From Actinospineispora spinosispora DSM 44797 (GTDB lineage Bacteria; Actinomycetota; Actinomycetes; Mycobacteriales; Pseudonocardiaceae), in NCBI RefSeq assembly GCF_000429025.1, contig NZ_KE386833.1, positions 696,582-760,581 on the forward strand: a DNA stretch of 64,000 nt. Direction: 5' to 3'. The notes below the pieces were generated by a model. That model was not told the DNA's origin and searched no databases. It was given only the letters and a program-made list of their open reading frames with translations. The position numbers were made by a program, and so were the translations under genes. Of the stretch, positions 15,986 to 25,726 are shown one piece after another (the stretch's first letter is position 1; every line of letters starts with the position of its first letter).

Positions 15986-18900
15986 TCACAGGTCGGCCTC
16001 GCACGGTGGATCGGTACCGACACCCAACGGAAGTACCGAGCGCTCGAGCGCGGTGAACGGGCGGTTCTGCGCGGCGCAGATGCGCTCGAACCAGCGTCGA
16101 GGTTCCAACGGGATCGTCGTGTCGGAGAACGGCAGGACGAGACTGAGGCGATCGGGGGTCAGCCGGTCGATGTCCTTGCTGCCCAGCAGCCCGATCGGAC
16201 CGACTCGCGCGCCGTCGGCGTTCCACAGGAAGATCCCGTCGGAACTGGAGATGACCAGTTCGCCTGCCCCGTCGAAGTCGAGAAGGTGGGGTGCGAACAG
16301 CGACAGCCGCTGCAGACGGGTCCCGCTGGCCATGTCCCAGAGCTGAATCCGCTGGGTGTCGTCGACGAATGCGAGGTGCTGGCCGTCCGGACTGATGACA
16401 CAGTCGACAGGCGCCGATGGGGCGGGCCCGTTGCGTCGGGTTTCCATGATCAGACGCGTCACCAGGGCCGCGGCCGGAGCATCCGCCGGTAGCGGACAGG
16501 GCCGCCGCTCGGCGGCAGGTGTTGCGGTCCCGACCGGTCCGGGCGGGGGTTCGAGGCGATAGATGTTCTGACCGTCGGCGATGATCGGGACGGGCCGCCC
16601 GGACCCATCACGGATCGCACCCAGAGTGTTGAGTGGCCGGAATGGACTCTTGTCCTGGGCGTAGTACGCCGAGGGCGGCAGGAACAGCGGATACTGCCGC
16701 CCGTCGCTCAGCGAGTAGATGGTGACGAGGGAGTGCGAGTCGTTCGCCAAGCCGGGCGAGTACGAGCGTAGGTATTCGCGGTCGCCCGACAACGACACGG
16801 TGCCCCGAGTGGACTCGACGCAGCTTGTGCCCTCAAGGCCGGGGAAGCTGAGGGCCGGAGTCCCGTCCGATGCCCGGACGATCGAGATCGTGGGATCACA
16901 ACCGACGACGAGTGTGCCCTGCCGGGCGATCGCGCTGCCCGGTGCCAAACTGCGGAGTTCGGCTCCGCTGGCCACGTCACGGATGACCAATCGGGTGTCC
17001 GGGGACTGTGGATCGCCGTAGCGCAGCGCGATACGGGCGGGGTCGTCGGTGAGCCAGGCTTCGCTGACGGTGACGCCAGGGGAGATGCTGATCTGGTGCG
17101 GGACACCCTGGTTGGTCCGGAGATCCCAGATATGGACCTGCGGTGGGCCATCGGGTGTGCTGGTGATCCACACCGCCCGCGTGCTGTCGGCTGAGACCGC
17201 CGGTGCGGAGGACACGGCGAGTGGTGGCAGGTCGAGGTCGGTCAGGACGTCCGGCCCGGTGTGGTCCGCGACGTTCCAGGACAACAACCGGTTCGACTGG
17301 TCGACAGCGAGGACACGGCGACCGTCGGGGGTCAGCACGGGTCTGCCATCGATCGGGAGTTCGGGCGGCTTCCAGTGGTTCGGCGAGGTGCTGAGGGACG
17401 TGACCACCGCGTAGCCATTTCCCTGGGGAACCAAGACGGTGTCCGTCTCCGGGCCGGTCACGAGGTGGTCGATGGGTTTGTCCGCGACGTCGGTCAGCAC
17501 CGCGCCGACGGACATGATGGCCAGGTACGCGCGGCCGAGTGCGGTGCGTGCTTCCGGGCTCGACGGGTCGGCGCGGAAAGCGGCCAGTGCGAGTTGGGCC
17601 GCGAAGCTCGGATCCCCTGTCTCCCGGCTCGAGTTGCTGGCCAGGATCCGGGCGTCGACCTGCCGGTTCGCGTCACGCAGCTGCAGGCCGGCGACGACGA
17701 TGCAGACGACCAGGGCTGCCACCGCGGCCCCGGCCAGGGCCCTGCGTCTGACACCGCGACGTTGGTGGGCCACGCTGGCGCGGACGTAGTCCCGGTACAC
17801 GCCGGGGATGTCGTCGGGCCGGGTCTCGGTCATCTCCCGAGCGGTGCGCAGGGCACCTCCGGTCAACAGGGCGGCGGACTCCCTGCCCCGGGTGAGCCAG
17901 TTCTGGCGGTGCCGCTGTAGTTCCCTGCGCCAGGTGAGGAACTCGCGGTCCTCGGTGAGTCGGGCACGGAACTGCGGCCAGTGATCGATGAGCGCCTGGT
18001 GCGCGAGTTCGAGGGACTCGCTGCCGTCGGCGTCGGCGGTGATCACGATCAGGCGTCTCGCGGCGAGCTTCCTGGCCACCGGGCGGAGCGTGGCGGGCAG
18101 TGAGCCGAGCTGCCGTGAGGTGCGCAGGAACTGGTCACTCGCCGAGGGCTTGACCAACAGGGTCAGCACCCGCCAGGCGGCCGCGCGTTCCTCGGGTGCG
18201 GTGAGCTCGGCCCAGACCTGCTCGGCACGCCGGGCGATGGCGGTGTGGACGCCGCCGAGCTGTTCATAGGTCGAGGCACGCAGGACACCGCCGTCGCGTT
18301 GTTCCCACAGCTGCGCCAGCAGCGACTCCAGCAACGGCAGCCGGCCGGGCTCCTCGCCGGTGTCGTCCAGGATGCGGTCGACCAGACCTGGCTCGAAGTA
18401 CAGCCCGGGTGCGCGCACGCTGGGCGCGACGATCGCCTCGCGCAGCTGCGCCCTTCCCATCGTGCGGAGCACGACGGTGCCTTCGTCGAGCATGTCCGCG
18501 AGCGGGCCGGAGGGCAGCTCGATCATGGCGGCCCAGCGCAGCGTGACGAGCACACGCATCCGGCGCCTACCGTCCACGGTGTGTGCCTCGACGAGCTGCG
18601 CGAGCATGCGCAGCAACGCCCGGGCGTCCTCGGGCCGGTCCGCTGCCAGCTCTTCGAACTGATCGGCGACCATGACCAGCTCCGCCTCACCCACGCGGGT
18701 ACGTAGCCGGGACGCCACGGCCGGTAGGTCCCGCTCCAGCTGCTGGCTCAGAGCGGAGGCGTAGGTACCGGCGGACTCCTCGACGAGGGTCGGTTCGAGG
18801 ACCGGGGCCAGCGCGCCGGCCAGCATTCGGGCGGCCGACGTGGCGCCGACGGTACGGAACTGGCCGATCCGTGCACCGCGCTCACGCAGCCTCGGCAGTA

Positions 18901-19699
18901 CACCGGCATACAGCAGCGACGACTTGCCGACACCGGAACCACCGGTCACCGCGACGACCGGTGACCGCGACAACGCGCACAGGACTCGGTCGATGTCGGC
19001 GTCGCGGCCGTGGAAGAACTCGGCGTGATGCTCGTCGAACGGTTCGAGGCCCCGGTACGGGTTGGGCAACAGCGTGGGATCGATGCCGAGCACCTGCTGG
19101 ATCGGCATGGCGAAAGCGCTCGCCGGGCCGTCCGTGCGGGCCGCGACGGCCATGCCGACGACGGCACGGGACTCGACGTCCCACACCGGGGCTCCGCTGA
19201 ACCCGTGTACCAGGCGGGGCGATCCAGGCGCCGGCCGTAGCTGCAACCATCCTGAGCCCTGCACATGGAGGAACTGGCCGGTGGCCCACTCGCCGTCCCT
19301 CAGATCGGTGGGGAAGCCCAGGACCCGGTATTCACGTCCGGACACGTCGTCGGGTCGCAGCATGGGCGGGACCGTCGCCTCGGACGGAGCCTGGGCCGCC
19401 AGCTCGAGCAGCGCGACGTCGCCCGAGCCGTCCTCCCGCATGGGCGACCAGCGGGACACTCGCGCCGTGACCTCTGTACATCTGGTGACCAGCGGAAACG
19501 TCAGTGTCAGTGTTCCGGCGGGCGTGCTGCCGGACTCTGGGTCCGCGTCCAGTGCTTCAGCGACGACGTGTGCACAGGTGGCGACCAGGCCGGGCGCGAC
19601 GATGAAACCGGCGCCGAGAACCTCGCCATCCGGCCGATGGATCCGAACGACGGATACCCCAAGCACCCCACAGCCCCCTCTGGATTCGCCCGACAACAT
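15986..19699 (-). CDS. Trypsin-like protease-nSTAND NTPase-beta-propeller protein
   Basis: 1237-aa multidomain protein. Residues 1-205 are a trypsin-like serine protease with the triad H44 (TCAHVV), D94 (GDVALLEL) and S168 (GFSGAP). Residues about 213-580 are an nSTAND1-type NTPase: NPYRGLEPFDEHHAEFFHGR entry, Walker A GGSGVGKSS (253-261) and Walker B LVMVADQFEE (341-350). A transmembrane helix lies at about 653-673. The rest is a WD40-like propeller, with SPDGQHLAFVDDTQRIQLWD as one clear blade. STAND proteins assemble on sensing a trigger, here probably through the propeller, and then switch on the effector, here the protease. Such architectures occur in signalling and in antiviral defence. 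No signal peptide is seen. Confidence 0.85.
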   Translation of the reverse strand: MLSGESRGGCGVLGVSVVRIHRPDGEVLGAGFIVAPGLVATCAHVVAEALDADPESGSTPAGTLTLTFPLVTRCTEVTARVSRWSPMREDGSGDVALLELAAQAPSEATVPPMLRPDDVSGREYRVLGFPTDLRDGEWATGQFLHVQGSGWLQLRPAPGSPRLVHGFSGAPVWDVESRAVVGMAVAARTDGPASAFAMPIQQVLGIDPTLLPNPYRGLEPFDEHHAEFFHGRDADIDRVLCALSRSPVVAVTGGSGVGKSSLLYAGVLPRLRERGARIGQFRTVGATSAARMLAGALAPVLEPTLVEESAGTYASALSQQLERDLPAVASRLRTRVGEAELVMVADQFEELAADRPEDARALLRMLAQLVEAHTVDGRRRMRVLVTLRWAAMIELPSGPLADMLDEGTVVLRTMGRAQLREAIVAPSVRAPGLYFEPGLVDRILDDTGEEPGRLPLLESLLAQLWEQRDGGVLRASTYEQLGGVHTAIARRAEQVWAELTAPEERAAAWRVLTLLVKPSASDQFLRTSRQLGSLPATLRPVARKLAARRLIVITADADGSESLELAHQALIDHWPQFRARLTEDREFLTWRRELQRHRQNWLTRGRESAALLTGGALRTAREMTETRPDDIPGVYRDYVRASVAHQRRGVRRRALAGAAVAALVVCIVVAGLQLRDANRQVDARILASNSSRETGDPSFAAQLALAAFRADPSSPEARTALGRAYLAIMSVGAVLTDVADKPIDHLVTGPETDTVLVPQGNGYAVVTSLSTSPNHWKPPELPIDGRPVLTPDGRRVLAVDQSNRLLSWNVADHTGPDVLTDLDLPPLAVSSAPAVSADSTRAVWITSTPDGPPQVHIWDLRTNQGVPHQISISPGVTVSEAWLTDDPARIALRYGDPQSPDTRLVIRDVASGAELRSLAPGSAIARQGTLVVGCDPTISIVRASDGTPALSFPGLEGTSCVESTRGTVSLSGDREYLRSYSPGLANDSHSLVTIYSLSDGRQYPLFLPPSAYYAQDKSPFRPLNTLGAIRDGSGRPVPIIADGQNIYRLEPPPGPVGTATPAAERRPCPLPADAPAAALVTRLIMETRRNGPAPSAPVDCVISPDGQHLAFVDDTQRIQLWDMASGTRLQRLSLFAPHLLDFDGAGELVISSSDGIFLWNADGARVGPIGLLGSKDIDRLTPDRLSLVLPFSDTTIPLEPRRWFERICAAQNRPFTALERSVLPLGVGTDPPCEADL

Positions 19700-19820
19700 A
19701 TATCACTGCCGCCTGCGTGCTGGATTCGCCAGCGCAGGCCCGTCGGACCGCGCGGAGGCGGGTGGCTCCGCGCGGTCCGCCCCCCTCAACTCAGCTGGTC
19801 AGGCGCGATCGTCGCCTGCC

Positions 19821-20192
19821 TCAGCGGTGGCACTTCTTCTCACCGGCCGCGAATCCCTCGCGGTACCCGTCCCGGTAGCCGTCGTCGCGGGCGCTCTCCG
19901 ACTGGAGGCCGCGGTCTCCCCGGCACGACTTCTTGCCGTCGGCGAATCCGTGCCGGTAGCCCTCGCGGTAACCCTTCCGGTAGTCCTTGCCGGCGGGTCG
20001 GAGGCTTCCGAGTGCAACGCCGTCCGGGCTCGAGGGCCGCAGCTCGCCGAGCGCGATTCCCTCCGGGGCCGCCGGTGCCGGGACGATCTGGGCCGGCGTT
20101 GCGGCGAGCGCCATCGGGGCCGTTGCCACCATCGAGGCGGCGAATGCCGCCGACAGGACCGCTGCGACCCCGAGCTTCTGAATATTACGCAT
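19821..20192 (-). CDS. Secreted protein with YRxGYREG repeats
   Basis: 123 aa. A signal peptide ends near ALA30-A. The mature part has two internal duplications: GIALGELRPSSPD/GVALGSLRPAGKD (45-70) and DYRKGYREGYRHGFADGKKSC/GYRDGYREGFAAGEKKC (70-90, 105-121). Each of the latter ends in a single Cys, so one disulfide could join them. Repeats of Tyr-Arg-x-Gly resemble glycine-zipper or cell-surface motifs. The protein is not recognised otherwise. It stands alone, downstream of an AT-rich region. Confidence 0.72.
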   Translation of the reverse strand: MRNIQKLGVAAVLSAAFAASMVATAPMALAATPAQIVPAPAAPEGIALGELRPSSPDGVALGSLRPAGKDYRKGYREGYRHGFADGKKSCRGDRGLQSESARDDGYRDGYREGFAAGEKKCHR

Positions 20193-20970
20193 TTCTGTAT
20201 CCCCTCATCGGTGAACTGAACACTACGACCATAACCTTGTCCGAGGCGAACTGTTCATCGTTCTTTAGTAGGTATCGGCAATAAATAGTTGCATTCTTTT
20301 TTTCGGGCACGACAAATGCTGCGAGTGCTTCACGAAAAGCTTGCTCGCAGGCTCGACAATGGTATTGATGAGGTAATCGTCCGGTCGATCCGGATCGCCG
20401 TGCAACCGTATATCGGCCGAGGTCAGAGCTTCGTTACACCAGGTCAAGATGCATATCGAGAGGGCGGTTCGACTCAACCCGCGCATGCCGAATCGCGCGT
20501 GACCTCGATGGGCACGCGCGACGGGAGACGGTGGCCGTCTACGGTGACGAGTGGTATTCGCTCTCGTGGCGCCCGGAGTCGGCCGGCCCGGTGGCGATCT
20601 GTGCGGTCGCCGGAGCGGACGACGTGAAATCGAACGCGGACGGAATTGCCGCCGCAGTTGCGGTGACGCACCATAAGGCGAGAGTCGTGCAGATGTTGAT
20701 CCGTCGAACGGTCGAGACCATCGGGCACCCACTTCCGCTAGGCGACGCCGGTTCCGGTGCTGGAACCGGCCTCACCTGATCTGACGGGAGAGGTGACGAT
20801 TTGGTTGTGCCGGCTCAGTCTCGGGCGGTGCTGGACCGGAGTCGCCGGCGTCGACTGGCCGCGCGAGTGTGTCCGAACCGACTGTGCGTCACTACCCTGT
20901 TGGGCAGCAGTTCACCGTCAGTTCGTTTTCTGTGTTTAGCGTTCCGTACCTCAGGACGACAGGGGTGGGT
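20193..20970. other. Non-coding, partly AT-rich intergenic region
   Basis: About 780 nt between the divergent secreted-protein and ppk2 genes. The first third (about 20210-20340) is much richer in A and T than the surroundings and holds a run of seven T. Small ORFs exist on both strands in 20265-20780, but none has coding features strong enough to call except the weak one at 20539-20721. The AT-rich part may hold the secreted gene's promoter or be foreign DNA. Confidence 0.5.
20539..20721 (-). CDS. Possible small secreted peptide
   Basis: 60-aa ORF starting at an ATG with an upstream GCGGAAG. An RR-containing basic start and hydrophobic stretch (ICTTLALWCVTATAAA) resemble a signal peptide, followed by a short polar tail. 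No homology recognised. A competing ORF occupies the other strand (20531-20779). It may be chance. Confidence 0.25.
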   Translation of the reverse strand: MVSTVRRINICTTLALWCVTATAAAIPSAFDFTSSAPATAQIATGPADSGRHESEYHSSP

Positions 20971-21951
20971 ATGACATCGGTCGAGGCGGCGGTCAACGAC
21001 TTCCGGCGCACTACCCGGGCGGACGGGCACTCCCAGAAGACCCGGCACGAGCTGCGCGAGGCATTGCGCGGTGTCGATCTGCTCGATGACCTGCACACCT
21101 GGCGGGTGCGCGAGCTGGACGACGACGACGCGGTGTTGATCGATGCCGACGGGCTCGAGAACACCACCTGGAAGCAGGACTATCCGTACCAGGAGCGGAT
21201 GACCCGCGACGAGTACGAGGACATCAAGCGCACGCTGCAGATCGAGCTGCTCAAGATGCAGTCCTGGGTGAAGGACAGCGGGCAGCGGGTCGCGGTGCTG
21301 TTCGAGGGGCGCGACGCCGCGGGCAAGGGCGGCACGATCAAGCGCTTCCTCGAGCACCTCAACCCGCGTGGCGCCCGCGTGGTCGCGCTGGGCAAGCCGA
21401 CTGAGCTCGAGAGCGGCCAGTGGTATTTCCAGCGCTACATCAGCCAGCTTCCTTCGGCCGGCGAGATCGTCCTGTTCGACCGCTCCTGGTACAACCGCGC
21501 CGTCGTGGAGCGTGTGATGGGGTTCTGCGACGAGGACCAGTACCAGGAGTTCATGGCCCAGGTCCCCAGCCTGGAGTCGCTCCTGGTCGACTCGGGACTG
21601 AACCTGATCAAGCTGTGGTTCTCGGTGTCGCGGGCCGAGCAGCGCACCCGGTTCACCGTGCGGGTGATCGACCCGCTGCGTCAGTGGAAGCTCAGCCCGG
21701 TGGACCTCGGCTCGCTGGACAAGTGGGACGACTACACCAAGGCCAAGAACGCCATGTTCGCCGACACGGACACCTCGGTGGCGCCGTGGACGGTGGTCAA
21801 GAGCAACGACAAGAAGCGCGGCAGGGTGAACGCCCTGCGGTGGGTGCTGACCCAGCTGGACTACCCGACCCGCGACCTCGACGCGATCGGCAAGCCGGAC
21901 CCGCTGATCGTCGGCCCGCCCGCCCAGGTGTACGAGCAGAGCGAGCGGTGA
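20971..21951 (+). CDS. ppk2: Polyphosphate kinase 2
   Basis: 326-aa PPK2 family enzyme transferring phosphate between polyphosphate and nucleoside di- or monophosphates. Walker A FEGRDAAGKGG is at residues 111-121. EIVLFDRSWYNRAVVERVMGF holds the Walker B/DRSWYNR signature, followed by VSRAEQRTRF and WKLSPVDLGSLDKWDDYTKA. ATG 20971 with AGGGGTGGG upstream is preferred over an in-frame start 34 codons earlier. Length fits the single-domain class. A strong hairpin follows the stop. Confidence 0.92.
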   Translation: MTSVEAAVNDFRRTTRADGHSQKTRHELREALRGVDLLDDLHTWRVRELDDDDAVLIDADGLENTTWKQDYPYQERMTRDEYEDIKRTLQIELLKMQSWVKDSGQRVAVLFEGRDAAGKGGTIKRFLEHLNPRGARVVALGKPTELESGQWYFQRYISQLPSAGEIVLFDRSWYNRAVVERVMGFCDEDQYQEFMAQVPSLESLLVDSGLNLIKLWFSVSRAEQRTRFTVRVIDPLRQWKLSPVDLGSLDKWDDYTKAKNAMFADTDTSVAPWTVVKSNDKKRGRVNALRWVLTQLDYPTRDLDAIGKPDPLIVGPPAQVYEQSER

Positions 21952-21955
21952 CTCT

Positions 21956-22021
21956 CATGATCACCACCGCCTGAGGGCTGATTTCCCGCCCGGTGACAGC
22001 CCTCAGGCGGTGGTGATCATG
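21956..22021. terminator. 25-bp perfect hairpin, copy 1 of a repeated palindrome
   Basis: ATGATCACCACCGCCTGAGG and CTGAGG-region partners form 25-bp perfect arms (21956-21980 with 21997-22021) around a 16-nt loop. It lies between convergent ppk2 and the oxidoreductase, whose stop codon is in the arm. This would suit a two-way terminator. Related hairpins occur at 49398-49457 and 57866-57935. Confidence 0.8.
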
Positions 22022-23048
22022 GGTGTACGTCGATGAGGACCTTGCCGACAGCGCCGTTCTCGCTGGCGCGATGGGCCTCGGCGGTGTCCGCCAGCGGATA
22101 GCGGTGCAGCGGCAGGCCCCGCTCGGGTCCGATGGCGAGCGAGCCGTCCTTCAGCGCGGCGTTCACGTCCTCGGCTCCGGCGCGGAGCTTGTCGGTGCCG
22201 ACCGTGTACAGCACCAGGAACTGGTAACGGGAGTTCAGCCACAGGTTCGGGCCGAACTCGAGGGCGATCGTCCCGGTGCCCCGGTCGTCGCCGTAGACCG
22301 CGACGGTGCCGCGCGTGCGCAGCAGCTGGGGGTGAAGGGCCGCGTTGGTCCCCGCCGCGACCTCGACGATCAGGTCGAGCCCGTCGGGCGCGATCTTGCG
22401 GACGTCGGCGACGAAGTCGTCCGAGGTGTAGCGCAGGACGTAGTGAGCGCCCGCGCGCCGGGCGAGCTCCGCCTTGTCGTCCGTACTGACCGAGGTCAGG
22501 ACCGTGGCGCCGGCCCAGCGCGCCAGCTGGATGGTGGCGTTGCCGACCGCGCCGGCACCGCCGGTCACCAGGATCGTCCTGCCCGCGAGCGCACCGGGAC
22601 CGAGCCGGGTCGGACCGTCCTCGGCGACCGTGAGCGCGCGGTGCGCGGTGAGCGCGGGGATGCCGAGCGCGGCACCCTCGTCGAATCCGACGCCGTCGGG
22701 CAGCGCAATGACCTTCTCGACCGGCAGCACCGTGTACTCCTGGGCCGTGCCGGAGGTAGGCGCATGGTAGGCCGCCAGGATCAGCCACACCCGGTCACCG
22801 ACGCTGAACTCGGAGACTCCCGGACCGACCGCGTCCACGACGCCGGCGCCGTCCTGGTTCGGGACGGTCACCTCGGAACCGCCGTCTCCGGACAGGCCGC
22901 CGGTGCGCCGCCTCTTCCAGTCGGTCGGGTTCACCCCCGAGACCGCGACACGGACCCGGACCTGCCCGGCCGCCGGTTCGTCGAGTTCACGTTCGGTCAG
23001 GGACAGCACATCGGGGCCGCCGGTGCCGCGATAGGTGATTGCGCGCAT
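22017..23048 (-). CDS. Zinc-type alcohol dehydrogenase/quinone oxidoreductase (NADPH)
   Basis: 343-aa medium-chain dehydrogenase/reductase starting MRAITYRGTGGPDVLSL. The NADPH-binding Rossmann segment reads TILVTGGAGAVGNATIQLAR. The PNQDGAGVVDAVG segment belongs to the zinc-independent quinone oxidoreductase branch; structural-zinc cysteines are absent. ATG 23048 is chosen because the family N-terminus begins there. It runs in the same direction as the acyl-CoA synthetase gene, 50 nt downstream. Substrate unknown. Confidence 0.85.
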   Translation of the reverse strand: MRAITYRGTGGPDVLSLTERELDEPAAGQVRVRVAVSGVNPTDWKRRRTGGLSGDGGSEVTVPNQDGAGVVDAVGPGVSEFSVGDRVWLILAAYHAPTSGTAQEYTVLPVEKVIALPDGVGFDEGAALGIPALTAHRALTVAEDGPTRLGPGALAGRTILVTGGAGAVGNATIQLARWAGATVLTSVSTDDKAELARRAGAHYVLRYTSDDFVADVRKIAPDGLDLIVEVAAGTNAALHPQLLRTRGTVAVYGDDRGTGTIALEFGPNLWLNSRYQFLVLYTVGTDKLRAGAEDVNAALKDGSLAIGPERGLPLHRYPLADTAEAHRASENGAVGKVLIDVHP

Positions 23049-23098
23049 GTCACGTCGAACCTGGAGCGATCGAGGTCTATTCCGGGAGCCCGGGCTCC

Positions 23099-24949
23099 TC
23101 AGCCGTCCTCCCACGCCTCCGCGGTGAGCGGGTCGTAGAGCTGCTCGATCTCGTCGCGGTAGCGCTCGGCGATCACCGACCGCTTCATCTTCATCGTCGG
23201 GGTCAGCTCACCGGACTCGACGGTCCACAGCGTGTCGAGCAGCGTCCAGTTCTTGACCTGTTCGACCCGGGACAGCGCCGCGTTGCCGGCTCCGATCGAG
23301 CGGGCCAGGTCGAGCCGGACGCGTCCGTCGGCGATCGCGTCGGCGAGTGAGTCCGCCGCGATTCCGCGCGACTCACACCAGCTCCGCCAGTTGGTCGGAT
23401 CCAGCGTGACCAGTGCGACGAGGCAGGGTTTGTCGTCGCCGTGGACGTACACCGAGCCGATCAGATCGGAGCCTCGGGCCAATGCCTGCTCCACGTTGCC
23501 CGGCGAGATCGTCTTGCCGGACGCGGTGTTGATGAGTTCCTTCTTGCGGCCGGTGATCCGCAGGTAGCCGTCCTCGTCGACCGTGCCGAGGTCGCCGGTG
23601 TGCAACCAGCCGTCGGCGTCGATGGCCTCCTCGGTGGCGTCCGGTCGGTTGAGGTAGCCCGGGGTGATGTTCGGGCCTCTGGCGAGAATCTCGCCGTCGT
23701 CCGCGGTCTTGAGCTCGATGCCCGACAGCGCCCGGCCCACCGAGCCGAGGCGCGGTGCGTCGAGTGGGCTCGCGGTGAGCATCGCGCTGGTCTCGGTCAT
23801 GCCGTAGACCTCGATGATGGTGATCCCGATGCCCGCGAAGAACGCCATCACGTCCGGTGAGAGGACAGCCGCGCCGCTGACCGCGAGCACGACCCGGTCG
23901 AGGCCGAGTGCGTGCCGGATCTTCCCGTAGACCAGCCGTTTCATCACCGGGTAGAGCATGCGGTTGGTGAAGCCGGGCGAGCGGTTCTCCAGGCGGGCGG
24001 TGCCGACGACCTGCGCGATCGCGATCGCCTTTGCGCCCACCACACGGCGCACCGGGCTCTTCTGCGTGCTCGCGCGTTCCCGGATGCTGCTGTGGATCTT
24101 CTCCCAGACCCTCGGCATCCCGAGGAACATGTACGGCCTGGCGACCGGAAGGACCTGCGGCAGCTGTCCGATGTCACGGATGTAGGTCACGGTGAGCACA
24201 CAGGACAGCGACTGGTAGTGCGAGAAGACCCGTTCGGCCACGTGTGCCAGCGGCAGGTACGACACGGTGGACCAGCCGACCGGCACCGGCGCGCCGGTGC
24301 TCTCCTGCAGCTGTCGGTCCACCTCGTCCAGCACCCACAACACCGCTGTGTGGGTGATGATCGTTCCCTTGGGCGGCCCGGTGGTCCCCGAGGTGTACAC
24401 GATCGTGAGCGGATCCTGCGCCTGAACCTTCTCGCGGGACCTCTCGACCTCCGAAGCGCGCTCGGGTAACTGTGCCTCGGCCGCGGTGATCCACTGCTCG
24501 AACCGGACGACACCCTCGGGAAGCGGATCCTGGGGGGCGGTGTCCAGGACCACCAGGTGGCGCAGCTCGGGAAGGTTCTTCCGGATGGACAGCCACAGGG
24601 GCAGCTGCGCGGCGTCCACGATGGCGGCGACGGCGCCGGAGTCGCGTGCGACGAACTCGAGCTGTTCGGCTGCCAGGGTGTTGTAGTAGCTGGTCGGGGT
24701 CGCGCCGGCCATCAGCGCGCCGATGTCGGCCAACGCGTGCTCGCCCCGGTTGACCATGTGCAGACCGACGACGTCACCGTGGGCGACGCCCAGATCGATG
24801 AGCGCCAACGCGATGATCCTGGCGTGCTGCCGGTACTCCGCCCAGCTGACCCGGGTCTCGCCGTCCACGATCGCGACGACGCCGGGGTGCGCCCTGGCGT
24901 TGCGCTCGACGAGGTCGAGCAGCGTCTCGCGATAGTGCCGATTTCCCAC
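23099..24949 (-). CDS. Long-chain fatty acid-CoA ligase (FadD-like)
   Basis: 616-aa AMP-forming ligase that activates a fatty acid to its acyl-CoA. The P-loop is [15 protein letters not shown], then [32 protein letters not shown] and [17 protein letters not shown], which includes the hinge and the catalytic region. Length matches the long-chain class (FadD15-like). GTG 24949 has GGGAG 9 nt upstream. It lies 87 nt downstream of a TetR gene on the same strand. Cytosolic or membrane-associated. Confidence 0.9.
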   Translation of the reverse strand: MGNRHYRETLLDLVERNARAHPGVVAIVDGETRVSWAEYRQHARIIALALIDLGVAHGDVVGLHMVNRGEHALADIGALMAGATPTSYYNTLAAEQLEFVARDSGAVAAIVDAAQLPLWLSIRKNLPELRHLVVLDTAPQDPLPEGVVRFEQWITAAEAQLPERASEVERSREKVQAQDPLTIVYTSGTTGPPKGTIITHTAVLWVLDEVDRQLQESTGAPVPVGWSTVSYLPLAHVAERVFSHYQSLSCVLTVTYIRDIGQLPQVLPVARPYMFLGMPRVWEKIHSSIRERASTQKSPVRRVVGAKAIAIAQVVGTARLENRSPGFTNRMLYPVMKRLVYGKIRHALGLDRVVLAVSGAAVLSPDVMAFFAGIGITIIEVYGMTETSAMLTASPLDAPRLGSVGRALSGIELKTADDGEILARGPNITPGYLNRPDATEEAIDADGWLHTGDLGTVDEDGYLRITGRKKELINTASGKTISPGNVEQALARGSDLIGSVYVHGDDKPCLVALVTLDPTNWRSWCESRGIAADSLADAIADGRVRLDLARSIGAGNAALSRVEQVKNWTLLDTLWTVESGELTPTMKMKRSVIAERYRDEIEQLYDPLTAEAWEDG

Positions 24950-25036
24950 TGCCGGAACTCCCTTGAGGCTGCCTGGTTACCGGGCAGTATCGGTCGTCTC
25001 CGCACATAGTCTCAAGTCACGGGACCGGCCGCTATG

Positions 25037-25651
25037 TCAGCGAGGTCGCAGCCCCGCCATGATCGTGGCGACCAGGGCGTCGGCGAACTCGACCGTGAGT
25101 GGCTGGTCCGGAATGAGGAGCCGGTGGTAGCCGGCACCCCACAGCTGGTCGACGACGACCTCGGGGTCGACGTCGGCCCGGATCTGTCCCCGGCCCTGCG
25201 CGATGCCCAGGGTATGGACGGCGAGCGCGCGGCGCGGGGCGGAGTACCGCTCGCGGAAGGCCGCCGCCAGCTCGTGATCGGTCTGTGACTGGCCGATCAG
25301 CTCGGCGATCGCTCGCCCGGCCGGACCGTTCAGCACACCGATGAATGCGCGGACCTGGCTGGTCAGGTCGGCCTCGACGTCTCCGGTGTCGGGGAACTCG
25401 AGGTCGTGGCTCACCGCGTGGGTGTAGCCGTCGAGCGCCAGCGCCCCCTTGGACGGCCACCACTTGTAGAGCGTCACCTTGCTGGCTCCGGACCTCGCCG
25501 CCACCCGCTCGATGGTGAACGCCGACATCCCTTCCTCCATCAGGATCTGCCCGGCCGCCGCGACCACCTCGGCCCGCACCTCGTCCGCCGGTCGCCGGCC
25601 GCGGCCTCGCCGTCGAGCCTCACTTCCGTTGTGTCCTACATCACTGGACAT
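25037..25651 (-). CDS. TetR family repressor
   Basis: 204 aa. The N-terminal HTH covers about residues 24-70 (AAGQILMEEGMSAFTIERVA, SGASKVTLYKWWPSKGAL). A TetR C-terminal ligand domain follows (FRERYSAPRRALAVHTLGIA). It is divergent from two SDR genes and shares with them a dyad at 25665-25689, so it probably represses them and itself. Confidence 0.88.
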   Translation of the reverse strand: MSSDVGHNGSEARRRGRGRRPADEVRAEVVAAAGQILMEEGMSAFTIERVAARSGASKVTLYKWWPSKGALALDGYTHAVSHDLEFPDTGDVEADLTSQVRAFIGVLNGPAGRAIAELIGQSQTDHELAAAFRERYSAPRRALAVHTLGIAQGRGQIRADVDPEVVVDQLWGAGYHRLLIPDQPLTVEFADALVATIMAGLRPR

Positions 25652-25664
25652 CTTATGGACGCTC

Positions 25665-25689
25665 CGTTCATTTCTTGATTATATGAACG
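25665..25689. promoter_or_regulatory. Dyad between TetR and SDR genes
   Basis: CGTTCAT (25665-25671) and ATGAACG (25683-25689) form a 7-bp inverted repeat with an 11-nt AT-rich spacer. Its position, 13 nt from the TetR start and near the SDR promoter, fits a TetR operator. Confidence 0.6.
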
Positions 25690-25726
25690 CATCGTACACA
25701 ACGGAACGACATCGGGGAGGCTCCCA

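Noticed and set aside
20531-20779. 82-aa + strand ORF upstream of ppk2
   Set aside because: Overlaps another ORF on the opposite strand, no recognisable domain and only a weak ribosome site.
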